Below are positions 30,208-41,400 of a stretch of 64,000 nt of DNA, one piece after another. The DNA lies in the NCBI GenBank assembly GCA_963556145.1, contig OY744467.1:3534001-3598000 (forward strand), read 5' to 3'. The translations under genes were made by a program, and so were the position numbers. Position 1 is the first letter of the stretch. Each line of letters starts with the position of its first letter. The stretch comes from Hygrocybe punicea (lineage: Eukaryota > Basidiomycota > Agaricomycetes > Agaricales > Hygrophoraceae). The notes under the pieces are model-generated. The model made no database searches and was not told the origin of the DNA. It saw only the letters and a program-made list of their open reading frames with translations.

Positions 30208-32561
30208 GGGAGTGCTGAGTGAGTTGCAATCAGAGAGTCCAAAGCGTTCCAGCAGAGTGAGAATGTACTGGCGCTGAGAAGTGATAGAGTGCGCTTGGAT
30301 CTGTCTCTGATGATTTCAACACCCAACAGCCATGACGTGGGTCCCAGTTCTCTGAGCTTGAAGTGCAACTTGAGTTCTGCAATGACCTGATTGATTTTCT
30401 CCTTGGACTTGCAGGCAATGGTCATGTCATCAATAAAGACTGGGATGATAATGCGCATGTCCTCCTTGCCATAAATCCAGATGCTGTGTTCACAAACAAT
30501 CCTCCTGAAGCCCATAGACTCCAAGACAGCATTAAGCTTCTTGTGCCAGCATCGTCCAGCCTGTTTGAGCCCATAGAGTGACTTCTGCAAATGCCAGACC
30601 CAATCATTGCCCTTCTCAACAAATCCCTCTGGCTGGCGCATGTAGACTTCTTCTTCAAGGGTTCCATTGAGAAATGCAGATGAAATGTCTACACTCTCCA
30701 AGTGGAGATCCTCAAGTGCAGCCAATGCCAGGATGGCGCGTAAAGCAGCCCATTTTGGAGTAGGAGCAAATGTTTCAGTGAAATCAAAGCCTGGGCGTTG
30801 CGAATATCCTTGGGCCACCAATCTCCCTTTGCGACGCTCAATAGATCCATCAGCATTCTTTTTGACTTTGAACACCCAGCGGCTTCCAATAGCTTTGCGG
30901 CCAGGTGGAAGCTGAACCAGATCAAAGGTGCCATTCTCAATCAAGGCCTGAATCTCATCTAGAGCAGCTTTGTGCCAGAGTTTCCTCTCCTCTTCTGGGC
31001 GAGACATTGCTTCAGCATAGGAGTTTGGCTCTCCATCATGATTGACTGTCTTGCATGCCCACTCAGAGGTATTGAATGCGTATTCAACTGCTTGATCCCA
31101 AGTCAAGTAGGCATGATGTTGGCCTTCTGTGACAAAAGCCAGACCTGCTCTGACAGCATCAGCATATTCCAGTTCATCATCACTTTCATCTCTGGGCAGG
31201 AGATCGAGTTCATCCTCACTGCTTGAGTCATGTACAGATGTAGTTGATGGAGTTGAAGTTGAAGCTGGAGCTGGAGCTGGCACTGGATTTACAGGAGGCA
31301 TAAGCAAGGGATCAGGAGTGGGTGTAGCTGAAGATGGGGGAGGAGTTTGAGGTAGGGGCACAGGCTGAGTGAAGTACTTTCTCTCTAGTGCAGATTCATT
31401 GAGGGAGCCTTGAGGACGACTGGACCTGGGGGGATTCGTGCGTTTGGGAGGTGGAAGAACAGGTGCTGGATTGCGAACAGGACCTACTGGAGGAGCAGCA
31501 GGAAGTGGAACACCAGGTGCAGGATCATTTTCAGCAGCAGGAGCAGGTGCTTCATCACCATTGGCATCATCTCCCTCTGGATGGAGCACCACTCCAGGAT
31601 GTTTGGGAGGAGCCTCCACAACAGGTGGCTCAGAGACAAGGTTAATGGCAGTGGGAGAGTTCCCAGGGAAACACCGCTCATCAAATACTGCATGGCTACT
31701 GATTATAATCCGCTTTTCTACTGGGTCCCAGAATTTCCATGCTTTGACACCTTCTGGATAGCCAACAAAGATACACTTCTTTGAGTGTGGTTGCAGTGCT
31801 TTCCTCTTTTCCTTGCGAACCAGCACATACGCCAAGCAACCAAACACTCGAAAGTAAGAAATGTCAGGCTGTTTACGTTTCCAGACATAGTAGGGTGTCT
31901 CTCCATCCAATGCAGAGGTAGGTGTCCTATTGCTGGTGTGCACAAATGCTGCCACAGCTAGCTTCCAGAAGGAGGGAGGGAGTTTTGCCTGAACCAGGAG
32001 TGCAGTAGCACCACCAGCTACATCATGATTGGCACGCTCTGCAACTCCATTCTGATGGGGTTCATTGGGTTCAGTGTGCTGGCATTTGATTCCCTCACTG
32101 GCACAGAAATCAACATATTCATGGCCAATGTATTCACCTCCTTTGTCATCCCTGGTAGACCGGATTTTTCTACCAGTCTGGTTCTCTGCATCTGCCTTGA
32201 ACAGCTTGAATGAAGCCAATGTATCACTCTTTTTCTTCAGGAAAGCAACAGTTTTCCAGCATGACTTGTCATCAATGAACAGTTCCCAATAGCGATAACC
32301 CTCTGCTGTTTGCACAGGCAGTGGGCCCTTCAGATCCATATGGATGAGATCAAGAATCTGAGTACGACGAGTGGCTGTTTTGGGAATGTCATGACGATGT
32401 TGCTTTCCAAAGATGCATGGTTCACAGATGGGATCAGGAGTAGACTGAGACTTGATCACCATCCCTGTGACAAGCTTGTTCTTGCGCATGAGTTCCACAT
32501 CAGCAAAGTTGAGATGGGAACAACGACGATGCCAGAGAGTGAGTCTCAATCCAGGGGACAA
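30192..32561 (-). CDS. Copia-2 integrase and reverse transcriptase (789 aa)
   Basis: Identical translation to 5575-7944: zinc pre-integrase, D,D,E integrase core, proline-rich spacer, RT with FIDDMTIA. It overlaps the gag end by 16 nt in the -1 frame and loses frame before RNase H. All catalytic motifs are retained; only the frame is broken. Confidence 0.9.
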   Translation of the reverse strand: MSPGLRLTLWHRRCSHLNFADVELMRKNKLVTGMVIKSQSTPDPICEPCIFGKQHRHDIPKTATRRTQILDLIHMDLKGPLPVQTAEGYRYWELFIDDKSCWKTVAFLKKKSDTLASFKLFKADAENQTGRKIRSTRDDKGGEYIGHEYVDFCASEGIKCQHTEPNEPHQNGVAERANHDVAGGATALLVQAKLPPSFWKLAVAAFVHTSNRTPTSALDGETPYYVWKRKQPDISYFRVFGCLAYVLVRKEKRKALQPHSKKCIFVGYPEGVKAWKFWDPVEKRIIISSHAVFDERCFPGNSPTAINLVSEPPVVEAPPKHPGVVLHPEGDDANGDEAPAPAAENDPAPGVPLPAAPPVGPVRNPAPVLPPPKRTNPPRSSRPQGSLNESALERKYFTQPVPLPQTPPPSSATPTPDPLLMPPVNPVPAPAPASTSTPSTTSVHDSSSEDELDLLPRDESDDELEYADAVRAGLAFVTEGQHHAYLTWDQAVEYAFNTSEWACKTVNHDGEPNSYAEAMSRPEEERKLWHKAALDEIQALIENGTFDLVQLPPGRKAIGSRWVFKVKKNADGSIERRKGRLVAQGYSQRPGFDFTETFAPTPKWAALRAILALAALEDLHLESVDISSAFLNGTLEEEVYMRQPEGFVEKGNDWVWHLQKSLYGLKQAGRCWHKKLNAVLESMGFRRIVCEHSIWIYGKEDMRIIIPVFIDDMTIACKSKEKINQVIAELKLHFKLRELGPTSWLLGVEIIRDRSKRTLSLLSASTFSLCWNALDSLIATHSALPWILA

Positions 32562-33913
32562 GTGCTAACTGCGTGAGCAGACTGAGACTGGGGCACAATG
32601 ACTTTGCCGTCCAAGTACCCGACGTTGTGAATATCAACAGTGGCAGTAAAACGAAGTTGGTTCTGCTGATGAAACAGAACCCTGTCATCCTCAATGGCTA
32701 TTTTGAAGCCTTTCTGACGTGTGAGGTGAAACAGAGAGAGTAGATTACTGCCAAGATCAGGTACATGAAGGACGTCATGGAATACAACAGGATACAGGGG
32801 TATACTCCTAGCGACTGGTTGAAACTCAACAGATCCCATCCCAGCCGAGTAGATGATTGAATCATTGGCAAGGCGAATTGGGACAATGTGAGGGGAATAG
32901 GAGCGAAACCAGTGTCGGTGGGGTGTCATATGTGATGTGGCACCTGTATCCGGGTTCCAGTCAGTGCATGCTCGAGATTGCAGCCAATTGCTGCGGTGAG
33001 AAGGAGGAAGATAACTTGCATTGCCCGCAAACTCAACAACAGCAATATTGCTGGCTTGCACAGGAGCGCTCTCAGGAATGTCTTGGGAGGCCTCCTTTGC
33101 ATTTTGTCTGCGCTTCCAAGCCCGTTGGTTTCCCTGACCCTGCTTGTTGCCACCCTGCTTTTTGGCCTCAGCTGAGGCTTTCTGCTTCAATGAGCAGTCC
33201 CTCTCAACATGGCCTTCTTTTCCACAGAAATAGCAGGTGACTTTTGAAGCGAATGAGGCAAGGTGGGATGATGAACCAAGGGTGCGTGCAAGACGTTGGC
33301 TTTCTTCATTTTGGAATGCGGATTTGAGTTTGTCAAGGTCAAGAGTGTCGAGGAGGAGTAGCGATGAGGCAAAGTTATCGAATTCGGAGGGGAGAGCGAG
33401 GATGAGACTCATGGAAAGGAGTTCTTTGTCGAGGTCGTCGAGGGTGAATCCAGATGGACGCAGGGCTTGAATGTCCTGCATGGCCTTGTCAGCATGAGCC
33501 ATGAGCTCAGTGAGCATCTCGTTGTTGTCTTTGCGAGTGCTGAACAGGATTTTGCAGGCGTTGAAACGAGCGCCTGGCCGTTTTTGGAGGTGGACTGCCT
33601 CCAAGGCCTTCCACATCGCAACAGGATTCCCCTTTGAGACTTTCACATGCACTTTCTGGTTGTCCTCCAGTGCGAGCCAAATCTCCCCACTAGCTTTTGC
33701 AGCTTTCCTCTTCCACTCAGCAAGCTCTTTCTTCTCAGCAGCAGTAGGATGTGCAGCATCAGCTGGCACAGGCTGGGGTGTAGAACCATCAACGTATTCC
33801 CAAAGCTCCTTGGTGGCTAAATAAGCCTCCATGTTGTCAGACCACTGACCCCAATTGGAGCTGGAGAGAGTGGGGAACGTGCGTTTACTGTCAGAAGACA
33901 TGATGGTGCTCAA
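32546..33913 (-). CDS. Copia-2 Gag and aspartic protease (455 aa)
   Basis: Identical translation to 7929-9296, with the CCHC knuckle and DTGATSHM protease site. ATG at 33913. It ends where integrase should continue, as in Copia-1. Confidence 0.9.
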   Translation of the reverse strand: MSTIMSSDSKRTFPTLSSSNWGQWSDNMEAYLATKELWEYVDGSTPQPVPADAAHPTAAEKKELAEWKRKAAKASGEIWLALEDNQKVHVKVSKGNPVAMWKALEAVHLQKRPGARFNACKILFSTRKDNNEMLTELMAHADKAMQDIQALRPSGFTLDDLDKELLSMSLILALPSEFDNFASSLLLLDTLDLDKLKSAFQNEESQRLARTLGSSSHLASFASKVTCYFCGKEGHVERDCSLKQKASAEAKKQGGNKQGQGNQRAWKRRQNAKEASQDIPESAPVQASNIAVVEFAGNASYLPPSHRSNWLQSRACTDWNPDTGATSHMTPHRHWFRSYSPHIVPIRLANDSIIYSAGMGSVEFQPVARSIPLYPVVFHDVLHVPDLGSNLLSLFHLTRQKGFKIAIEDDRVLFHQQNQLRFTATVDIHNVGYLDGKVIVPQSQSAHAVSTCPLD

Positions 33914-34667
33914 TCTACGACTCTACTTAGATGTGGGGGGGTGGTAGGAAGTGAAGCTGGAAACAGTCTCCTTAAAGCAGAGAGATTACCAGTCTGTTCT
34001 CAATCAGACGAAATCGGCTCAGGACAGCAGTAGTTGAAAATGGAGAGTCTTCAGAGCAAAATCTGAAGGGGAGGCAACTGAATACCCGCCAGCCCAATCT
34101 CCCTACGTGCTGTATCACAATGAGAGGTGCAGTAGCAACTGGGGTAACAATCCAGAGGAGGCCCAGGGAAGTAGCACTTCACTATGACTTGGCCTTGTTC
34201 TAGTCCTTTCTCAACAGACCAATAACCACTCCCAACAGGTAGAACTGTCAGAAAAGATGGATGCACACCCCACACACCTATTTGAGACGAAATCAAGCCT
34301 AACCCAAGCCCAAAAAGCGGCCTACAATGACCTCACACAACCACAACAGCCCAAAACCCAAAGAGAGTCAGAAACAGCAACAAACTGTTCTGAAGTTACT
34401 AACACAGGCGAAGTAAATCGACTCCGGACGACGAAGCGCTAAGACGAGGACGTTGTACTGTTGCTAGGGCAAAGTATACGTGCCGAAGCGAGCGCTGACA
34501 ACGATTCGAGTCGGTCTGATGGGTAGTTGTCGAAAACAGGGGTCGATCTCGGGAACGGCGAGGTTTTAGCGTACGATAGTTGTTCCCAATCGATTCGGCG
34601 TAGTAACAAACGGTTTGGGCGAAGGGGGGGCGGTTATTCGTTAAACTAGAGCGCAGGGCTTATAACC
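33914..34667 (-). promoter_or_regulatory. Copia-2 leader with mutated primer-binding site
   Basis: Identical to Copia-1 up to 34293, then ~8% different. The primer site at 34651-34667 reads GCGCAGGGCTTATAACC, one base (C to T) off the initiator-tRNA match kept by Copia-1. No gene. Confidence 0.75.
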
Positions 34668-34708
34668 TATTGAAATAAACTGGTAGGAGGTCACTGTGAA
34701 TACTGATA
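34668..34708 (-). repeat. Copia-2 5' LTR, first 41 bp
   Basis: TATTGAAATAAACTGG to TACTGATA, matching 10051-10091 of Copia-1. The LTR is then interrupted by the Helitron 3' end at 34709. The remaining ~186 bp should lie beyond the right edge. Confidence 0.88.
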
Positions 34709-34753
34709 CTTGGGGAAGTGGGCCATCGCAAGCGTGGCATGAACGAGTTCTTC
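34709..34753 (-). repeat. Helitron C 3' terminus
   Basis: Reverse of CTTGGGGAAGTGGGCC..., with the GCCACGCTTGCGATGGC hairpin and inverted repeat GAAGAACTCGT (34753-34743). The flanking A at 34708 is the T of the target on the element strand. Confidence 0.85.
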
Positions 34754-35025
34754 TGGGTTCTATTCAATCATTTAATGTACATTATTTATTCTACATAATC
34801 TGCAATAATTTGTTTGTGTAATTTATAACAAGGATGATCTGTTCTGTTAATGACAATGTACTATTTGTCTGCAGTTGGGACCTTTGATCAAGAGACTACA
34901 AATCTCTTGGACAATCTTATTTACACTTGTTCCTGCTATACTTGTATATCAATAGTCAACTAACATTGTAGTGGACTGAATGTCAGTTATACAACAGTTT
35001 ATCCTGGCATTTACCACTACCACTG

Positions 35026-35252
35026 TGTTAGGTTGTGATGAGTCACTCTACCACAAGAGAGTATGGACTTAGTAGATTTCGAAGATTGTGGCTGATTGTT
35101 TGTACCTATTTGTCCCAAAGCGGTCAAACCTGGTGGGGAGCTCACTGTGTATCCTCAGTATTCACAGTGACCTCCTACCAGGTAAGTAGTGTAGTTTTGT
35201 ATCACACAATATATTAGTATTCACAGTGACCTCCTACCAGTTTATTTCAATA
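35026..35252 (+). repeat. Solo Copia LTR (227 bp) inside Helitron C
   Basis: TGTTAGG to TTTCAATA, flanked by CACTG at 35021-35025 and 35253-35257. Same site and orientation relative to the Helitron as in copy A (4249-4475). Confidence 0.92.
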
Positions 35253-35471
35253 CACTGTTACCATTACTTACCAGTGCTTGGGCAATAAGTAACAATAAGA
35301 AATTAAGTGTTTGACATCATGTAATCTATTTATAACATTCCTTAGGAATATTTAATGGCCCACTTTCCCACCCAGAAGATTTCCTTTAATTTTGATGTCC
35401 AATATGAATTTCCACTGGTGAAAAATTTGAATGTCCCACTTTCCCACCCAATAGTTCTCAATTATATTAAA

Positions 35472-38400
35472 TTACTGGTTTCGTGCATAAACTGCTAGCA
35501 CAAGAATTTTATTTTCATATCTTTTGAAATCATCATCCAACATCATACCAATGTGGCCATTTTGCTTACATGTTGCTCCCATTGTCATTCCATCATGATA
35601 CCAAATTTTTCCATCTTCTGATATGAATCGAGATGTAAAGTGATATCCTCCAGCATATACAATACCTCTTAGATGCAAATTTATGGACTTTTCATTTACA
35701 TTTACAGTTATTTGATGACTGGTAATCATGTTTATGTTGGGATATTCTAATACCAGCAAATCAGGTGTTTTTGTATAGTATATGGCACGCATCATTGAAA
35801 CATTACATTGTGGACATTTATTTCTAACATGATATGCAATGGTTTGCACCCAATCAGATGTTGAACCAGAAACAGATGGATCAGCATGCAATACATAGGT
35901 AAGTTTGTCATCCTTTTCTGGACCTTCATAGTCACAGTGAGAACAAATGAGCTGTGAAGATGCAATACAATCTTGTGGTTTCAGCATTTCCATACATAGT
36001 GTAGCAACACTGATACCAGTAGCACCCATGGGAAATTGTTCTGGATTCTTGGCATGGAGTTTCATTCTCACTGCATTTCTTACATTTTCAAAGTTCAATT
36101 GTGATGCCATCAGGTTAAACCCATGTATGAGTGTTGACAGATAAATGTTTCTAATTGACTGAAATCTTGTTGTCCAACTTGCAGGATGTTCTGCCCATAT
36201 ATTGTACAAAATAACAAAGAGTGAATCATATGCACAACTCCAGTTGTTTTCATCCCAATGTAATCCACGAGGAGTAAGAATAGTGCTACTGCCTTCATGA
36301 GTTATTATTCTCTTTTTCCTACTCAAAAGTGGTGTCTCATCATGTTCATCGTAAGTACGTTTTAAATTTTGCTTTACTGGTGAGCTTCCTTTTGCAGCCA
36401 CAAAACCAAAATTGGCTTGTTGAAGTATACTTTGCTGGTTCTTTGTATTATTAGATTTTCCAATGATTTGCCACGTACTATCAACAACCACAGGAAGTAT
36501 AGGTAGTGGATCTCTGGCAGACCATCTTAATGCTGCATCTACTTTGGCAGGAACATAATCAGTGCCTTTCCATAATTGATATTGACGAATCAAGGTATTG
36601 CGGAGTTGCCCATTTAAGTGATCAGGTAGTTGTCCTTCATATCTAAGCCTTGTGATATCATCTAATATTTCTTGTTCTCTGAATTCTTGTCTGAGATAGC
36701 CACTGCAACCTCTTGTAATAACATTAGGGTCAAAACCTTGGATAATGATGGTGCCTGCTGCACTTGCACTTCTAGACAGAGCTGTGTAATAGGACATGTG
36801 TGAAAAGCAGCTGTTTAAATGTACAACATTGTAAGGGCGGGTTTTTCCCTGAGATGCATGAGCTGTCATAGCAAAGTTGGGCAGCACCCATACTTGTTGT
36901 CTTTCGACAGATTCTTTTAGGTCACTTGGAAATAGACAGTGAATTGTTTTTGTGCTCTTCACAATAGGAACAACATTATCTGGTAGACCAGGTATTTGAA
37001 CCAATTGAGGTGGATTATCCAATTTCACAAAGAGTGTGTCGAGAACACGTTTATCATGAGGGCCTTTGATTGATTGCCAGCCAACTACAATGCCTTCCTG
37101 GCCTTTGGTGATGCATAATTCAGTCGCATCATTATTTCGGATCATTACAGGCATGCCAAGACACAATGGAAGCTTTCCAGGAAAATGTTCAGTTGCTCCA
37201 TGGTTGAGTTTCCAAATCTCAAGTTGTTCATCAAAATCAATCTGATTTGATTTGTGAATTGTCTTTGATGCTGCTTGCGATTTTCCCCATTTCGTTTTAT
37301 TAGCTGGATCACTTTCTTTGCCCCATTTGTCCATAGAGTAGAAGTGGGTCAACTTTTGATTTGTATCCTCTGCAAAACGCTCACATCCAAGCTGATTGAT
37401 TCTGTCTTTTTGAGAGTGCACCCCACAGATGATAGCAACATTTCTGAAATTTTTTGCAGCAACATTTGGCTGATCTGAGCGTTTGCCAGCAATTCTCTTT
37501 CTTAGAAATCTGATGTCTTCAGGAGTGCATGCACCATATCGCATGTTTACTAAAGCTGATCGCAATGATGCATCATCAGGTGTTTGTGTCTTTTGACGCA
37601 TATTTTCTCTCAAAATGACAACTGTTGTGATCTGATGCCAGAGTGCTTTGCCAATAGCTGCTTCTTGATAATGTGGCTTCAGGCCAGAATCTATTTGTGT
37701 TCCTACTGAACCACTATATAAAGGTGCACCTCCAACAGGTGGCAGTTGTGCAAAATCTCCGGCAAAAATAATATTAATGCCTCCAAATGGCACATCAAAT
37801 ACATTAAGAGTTTTGGCAAGCTGTGAGCTGATTTTGTATAATTCGTGGCATGCCAACATAGATACTTCATCTATGAAAATATAATCAATTCCCTCTAGCC
37901 TTGCTCTCACTTGAGCAATTGTTACACTTTGATTGCCAGTATCATTATTCATGCGAATGCCTAGGAATGAGTGGTAAGTTGAGCCACCCAGTAATGCTGC
38001 AGATGTTCCAGTTGGACCCAGTATAACAAGACAATGTAATTCATGTCTATGTTCAAACAAATGCTTGAGTGCTTTGATTACTTGACTTTTGCCAGTTCCA
38101 CCCATGCCACCTAGATACATTTTTAGCTGATCTGAATTTAGAGTTGCAGTGTGATTAGCAACAATTCTAAATGCTCTTTGTTGTTCAGTATTTAATTTGA
38201 AAAGAGTAACTGTGCCATCTATTAATTCCTGAACAACTTGCATCTTTGCTTTGAAATCATGTTTTAAATATGATTGGTCAACAACTTTCACGTCATTTTC
38301 AGATGCATGATTTTTTCTGATTTGTTCAGCATCAGCAACACGTGCGTTTCTCTCAGCAATGATTTCTTGTCTTTTATCTTGAACAGCTGCTTTCCATTTA

Positions 38401-41400
38401 CCACCAGGCTGTATGATTTGAGGTGTGAGTGGAGCGGTATCAATTGTATTAATGCCATCAGGACTGATATCTAGCCAGCCCACATTTCTTACACTATCTT
38501 CAGTGGCATCCATTTGGGCTTTGATTAACCGTCCCTTTGAACCAAGGGTGGAGTATTTATTCAATCCATAATCCTCATTATCAATTCCTTCATTATCACC
38601 AAAATCATCACCATGACCATTCTCATTGATATCATCCATGTTATCCATTTCTTCTGATGTCATCCAAGAATGAAATATACCAGCTGTAGCATCACCCTTT
38701 TTGAGCTGAGCTGAATAATCATCTCGAGCATCATTGCATTCATATCTAATATTAAAATGATCCATTATTTGGCTTTGTTGTGATGTAAATTTATAGTCTG
38801 TGAATGCCTCATCCCACGACTCATTGTGATTCTTAAGATCTTGGCCTGTTCTCCAGGGCTTGAATAAAGTAAGCATGGTGGCACAGTAATATTCTCTATC
38901 TCCTCGATCTCTTCTTGGAAGTGAACCTCCAACAAAGTTAGGCACAACTTTTTTATATGATGAATGATATTCTATCCAGTGTGTTTCATGTAATGGATGA
39001 GCTGACAAAAAAAACTTATGAGCCTGTTTATTGTCTGCATCAATAATGCTGGCATTATCACTGTCCTCTTTACCAATGTCATTTCCATCTTCATCAGCAA
39101 TAATAGACTCACTTGAATCAGTGTTGCTTTCATCACTACCACTGTAATCACTATTTTCATTGGAACTGTCAACTCTATTCTCATTGTTTCCCAAATTGAG
39201 CTCATCATCATCAATATTGCCTGATGAATGGAGATCATATTCAGCTGTTACTTCATATTGTAGATTTTTTGCATTTGAATCAATCAAGTCCAGCTCATCA
39301 TCACTGTTTTGAGCATGATGATTTTTCTTTGTTGGAGTAGGTATTTTTACTCGTCTTGCCATTTGTATCCATTCATATAGACATGTAACATTATAGGTAT
39401 CTGGTCTATACATGTAATCATGGACTGCTGTAAAGCCAACATATTGGTTTTGGTTTTTTTGCAAGAGAACCTTGTCTGTCTCACTGTTTTCAGCAGTATC
39501 CTGGTCAGATTTGAACACCTTCATTGTTTCTCTCACATAACTTTTCCAATACACTGTTACAAACTTGTGGCTTGTGTAGTGATCTGGATTACCTAGCAGA
39601 TACAAAGATGCCATTGGACCACCTATTTCCATCTTTGATGTCAATGAATTAATTATCTGTGTTATCAAACGTCTAGCTTTGTCTTTTTGTTTCATGGATC
39701 CTCCTAGCATTTCAGAATTTTTAGTAAAAACACTCCGAATAGAGTCAAAGATAGTGTATGTTTTCAGACCAGGTTTTGTAACATAATCAGTGACATATGC
39801 CACTATAGCCTTGATAGCAGTACCTGAGAGGAGGCTTGTCACATCTGAGTTGCACCGAAGAAGATATGTTATGCATGGTGTCAATGTGTTGATCCAAGCT
39901 TCACCTTTTTTCATGTTCAAAGCTCCTGATTTAGGATCAACTTGAGTCTGTTCAAAGGTTTGTCTTGGAAATCTGGCTTTGCATTTGCCATGCTTGTTCA
40001 TACATGTCGGTCTATCTTTTTTGTTGGCCTTCTCGCTACTTGACTGATTTCTACCACAATTATGTATATTAGAACGCATAATCAAGTCATCAACTATACT
40101 TGAAAATTTATCCCACAACAAATTAAGTTGTGACTTGTTAGAACAATGATCATTACAAACATGATTTGACTTATTGCACATTGGTGGAGGTGCATCTGGT
40201 AATGTCTGAGTAGGATCCTGATAATCCTTAGATTGACTGTTTTCTTCAATGTTGGCTTTTACATCAGCCATGGATCCAGTGAGAAACTCTCCAATATGCA
40301 CACTCTCAAGATACTCCACCAATCTTTGTTGAAAATCAGAATTTGGATCCATAATTCTGTCTCTGATTTGTTGCGGTGATAATACTCCTTTAAGCCACAA
40401 GAGCATATGCATATGCAATGTCAACCGTCCTTGTTGTTCAACTGTTCCATAATATGCTTCTGTATTGCCATATATTCCTGGATGATTTTCTCCAACACCA
40501 AGTACATGCTTAATGAATAACTGTGTCATAAAATGAAAAAATCTTGCACCAGCTACTGGATTGTGGGCAATTAATCGATATCTTTCATTATAATCTCTTA
40601 GAACAGGATTGAATATTTCTTTGGTGTCTGCAAAATATAATGAGATTGGATGTTTGTTGTCGGCAGGAGCAAATGTAATAAACCAAGAGGGTGCACCAAC
40701 AAATGAAATTAAAGACCAAATTTCATTGCGCATATATTTTTTGCTGGTGACAGATCCTTTTACACCACCTCCAACATGATCAATATCATTAATGAGTTTA
40801 AAACACAATTTTTCCTCATCTGTTTCTGGTATTACTTTATCACCATTTTCCATTCTTTTAGAAATGTCTGCTAGTGTATGAATGTTGACATCTAACAACC
40901 TGTTAGAAATCTCCTGGAATTTTGACTTTTCCGCTAATAAATATCCTGCTGTAGTGCATTGTTTTATCTGTTCATGATTGAATGCAATCAATGGAAAATA
41001 TGGATCTTTTTGAAATCTTTTGTCATGATACATAAGCAAATGTCTTTTGTGTCTAATATCTGATAATTCTCCCTGCTGATAGGCATTGCCAATTCCACCA
41101 AGTCCATATGGAAACAACCAGGGCATCATTTGAGGAAATAACTGTGGATTACCATAAATAGATTCGGGATGTGCTGCATGACCTATGGCTAGAACTTTTT
41201 CATTTGAAGTCAAATGCTTTAATGCAATGGCCTTGAGAGCTTTGGCACTTTTGTTGGAATATTCTTCACCTGTCAAACCATGAACAACAAATGGACATTT
41301 GCCTGATTCAACACCATCTTCTTCTTCAATGTCATTGATAGCTGTCGACTCTGGATTTTTATTTGTAAATGATTGATGATAATCTACGACAACTGGAGGA

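Larger units (their letters stand above)
29225..34708 (-). mobile_element. Copia-2, Ty1/copia LTR retrotransposon in the P3 leader
   Basis: Same organisation as Copia-1: 3' LTR 29225-29451 (full 227 bp), genes 29473-33913, leader and primer site, and 5' LTR starting at 34668 but interrupted after 41 bp by the Helitron nest at 34709. CTTAT at 29220-29224 is the expected 5 bp target duplication; its partner should lie outside the window. It shares both frameshifts with Copia-1. Confidence 0.92.
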
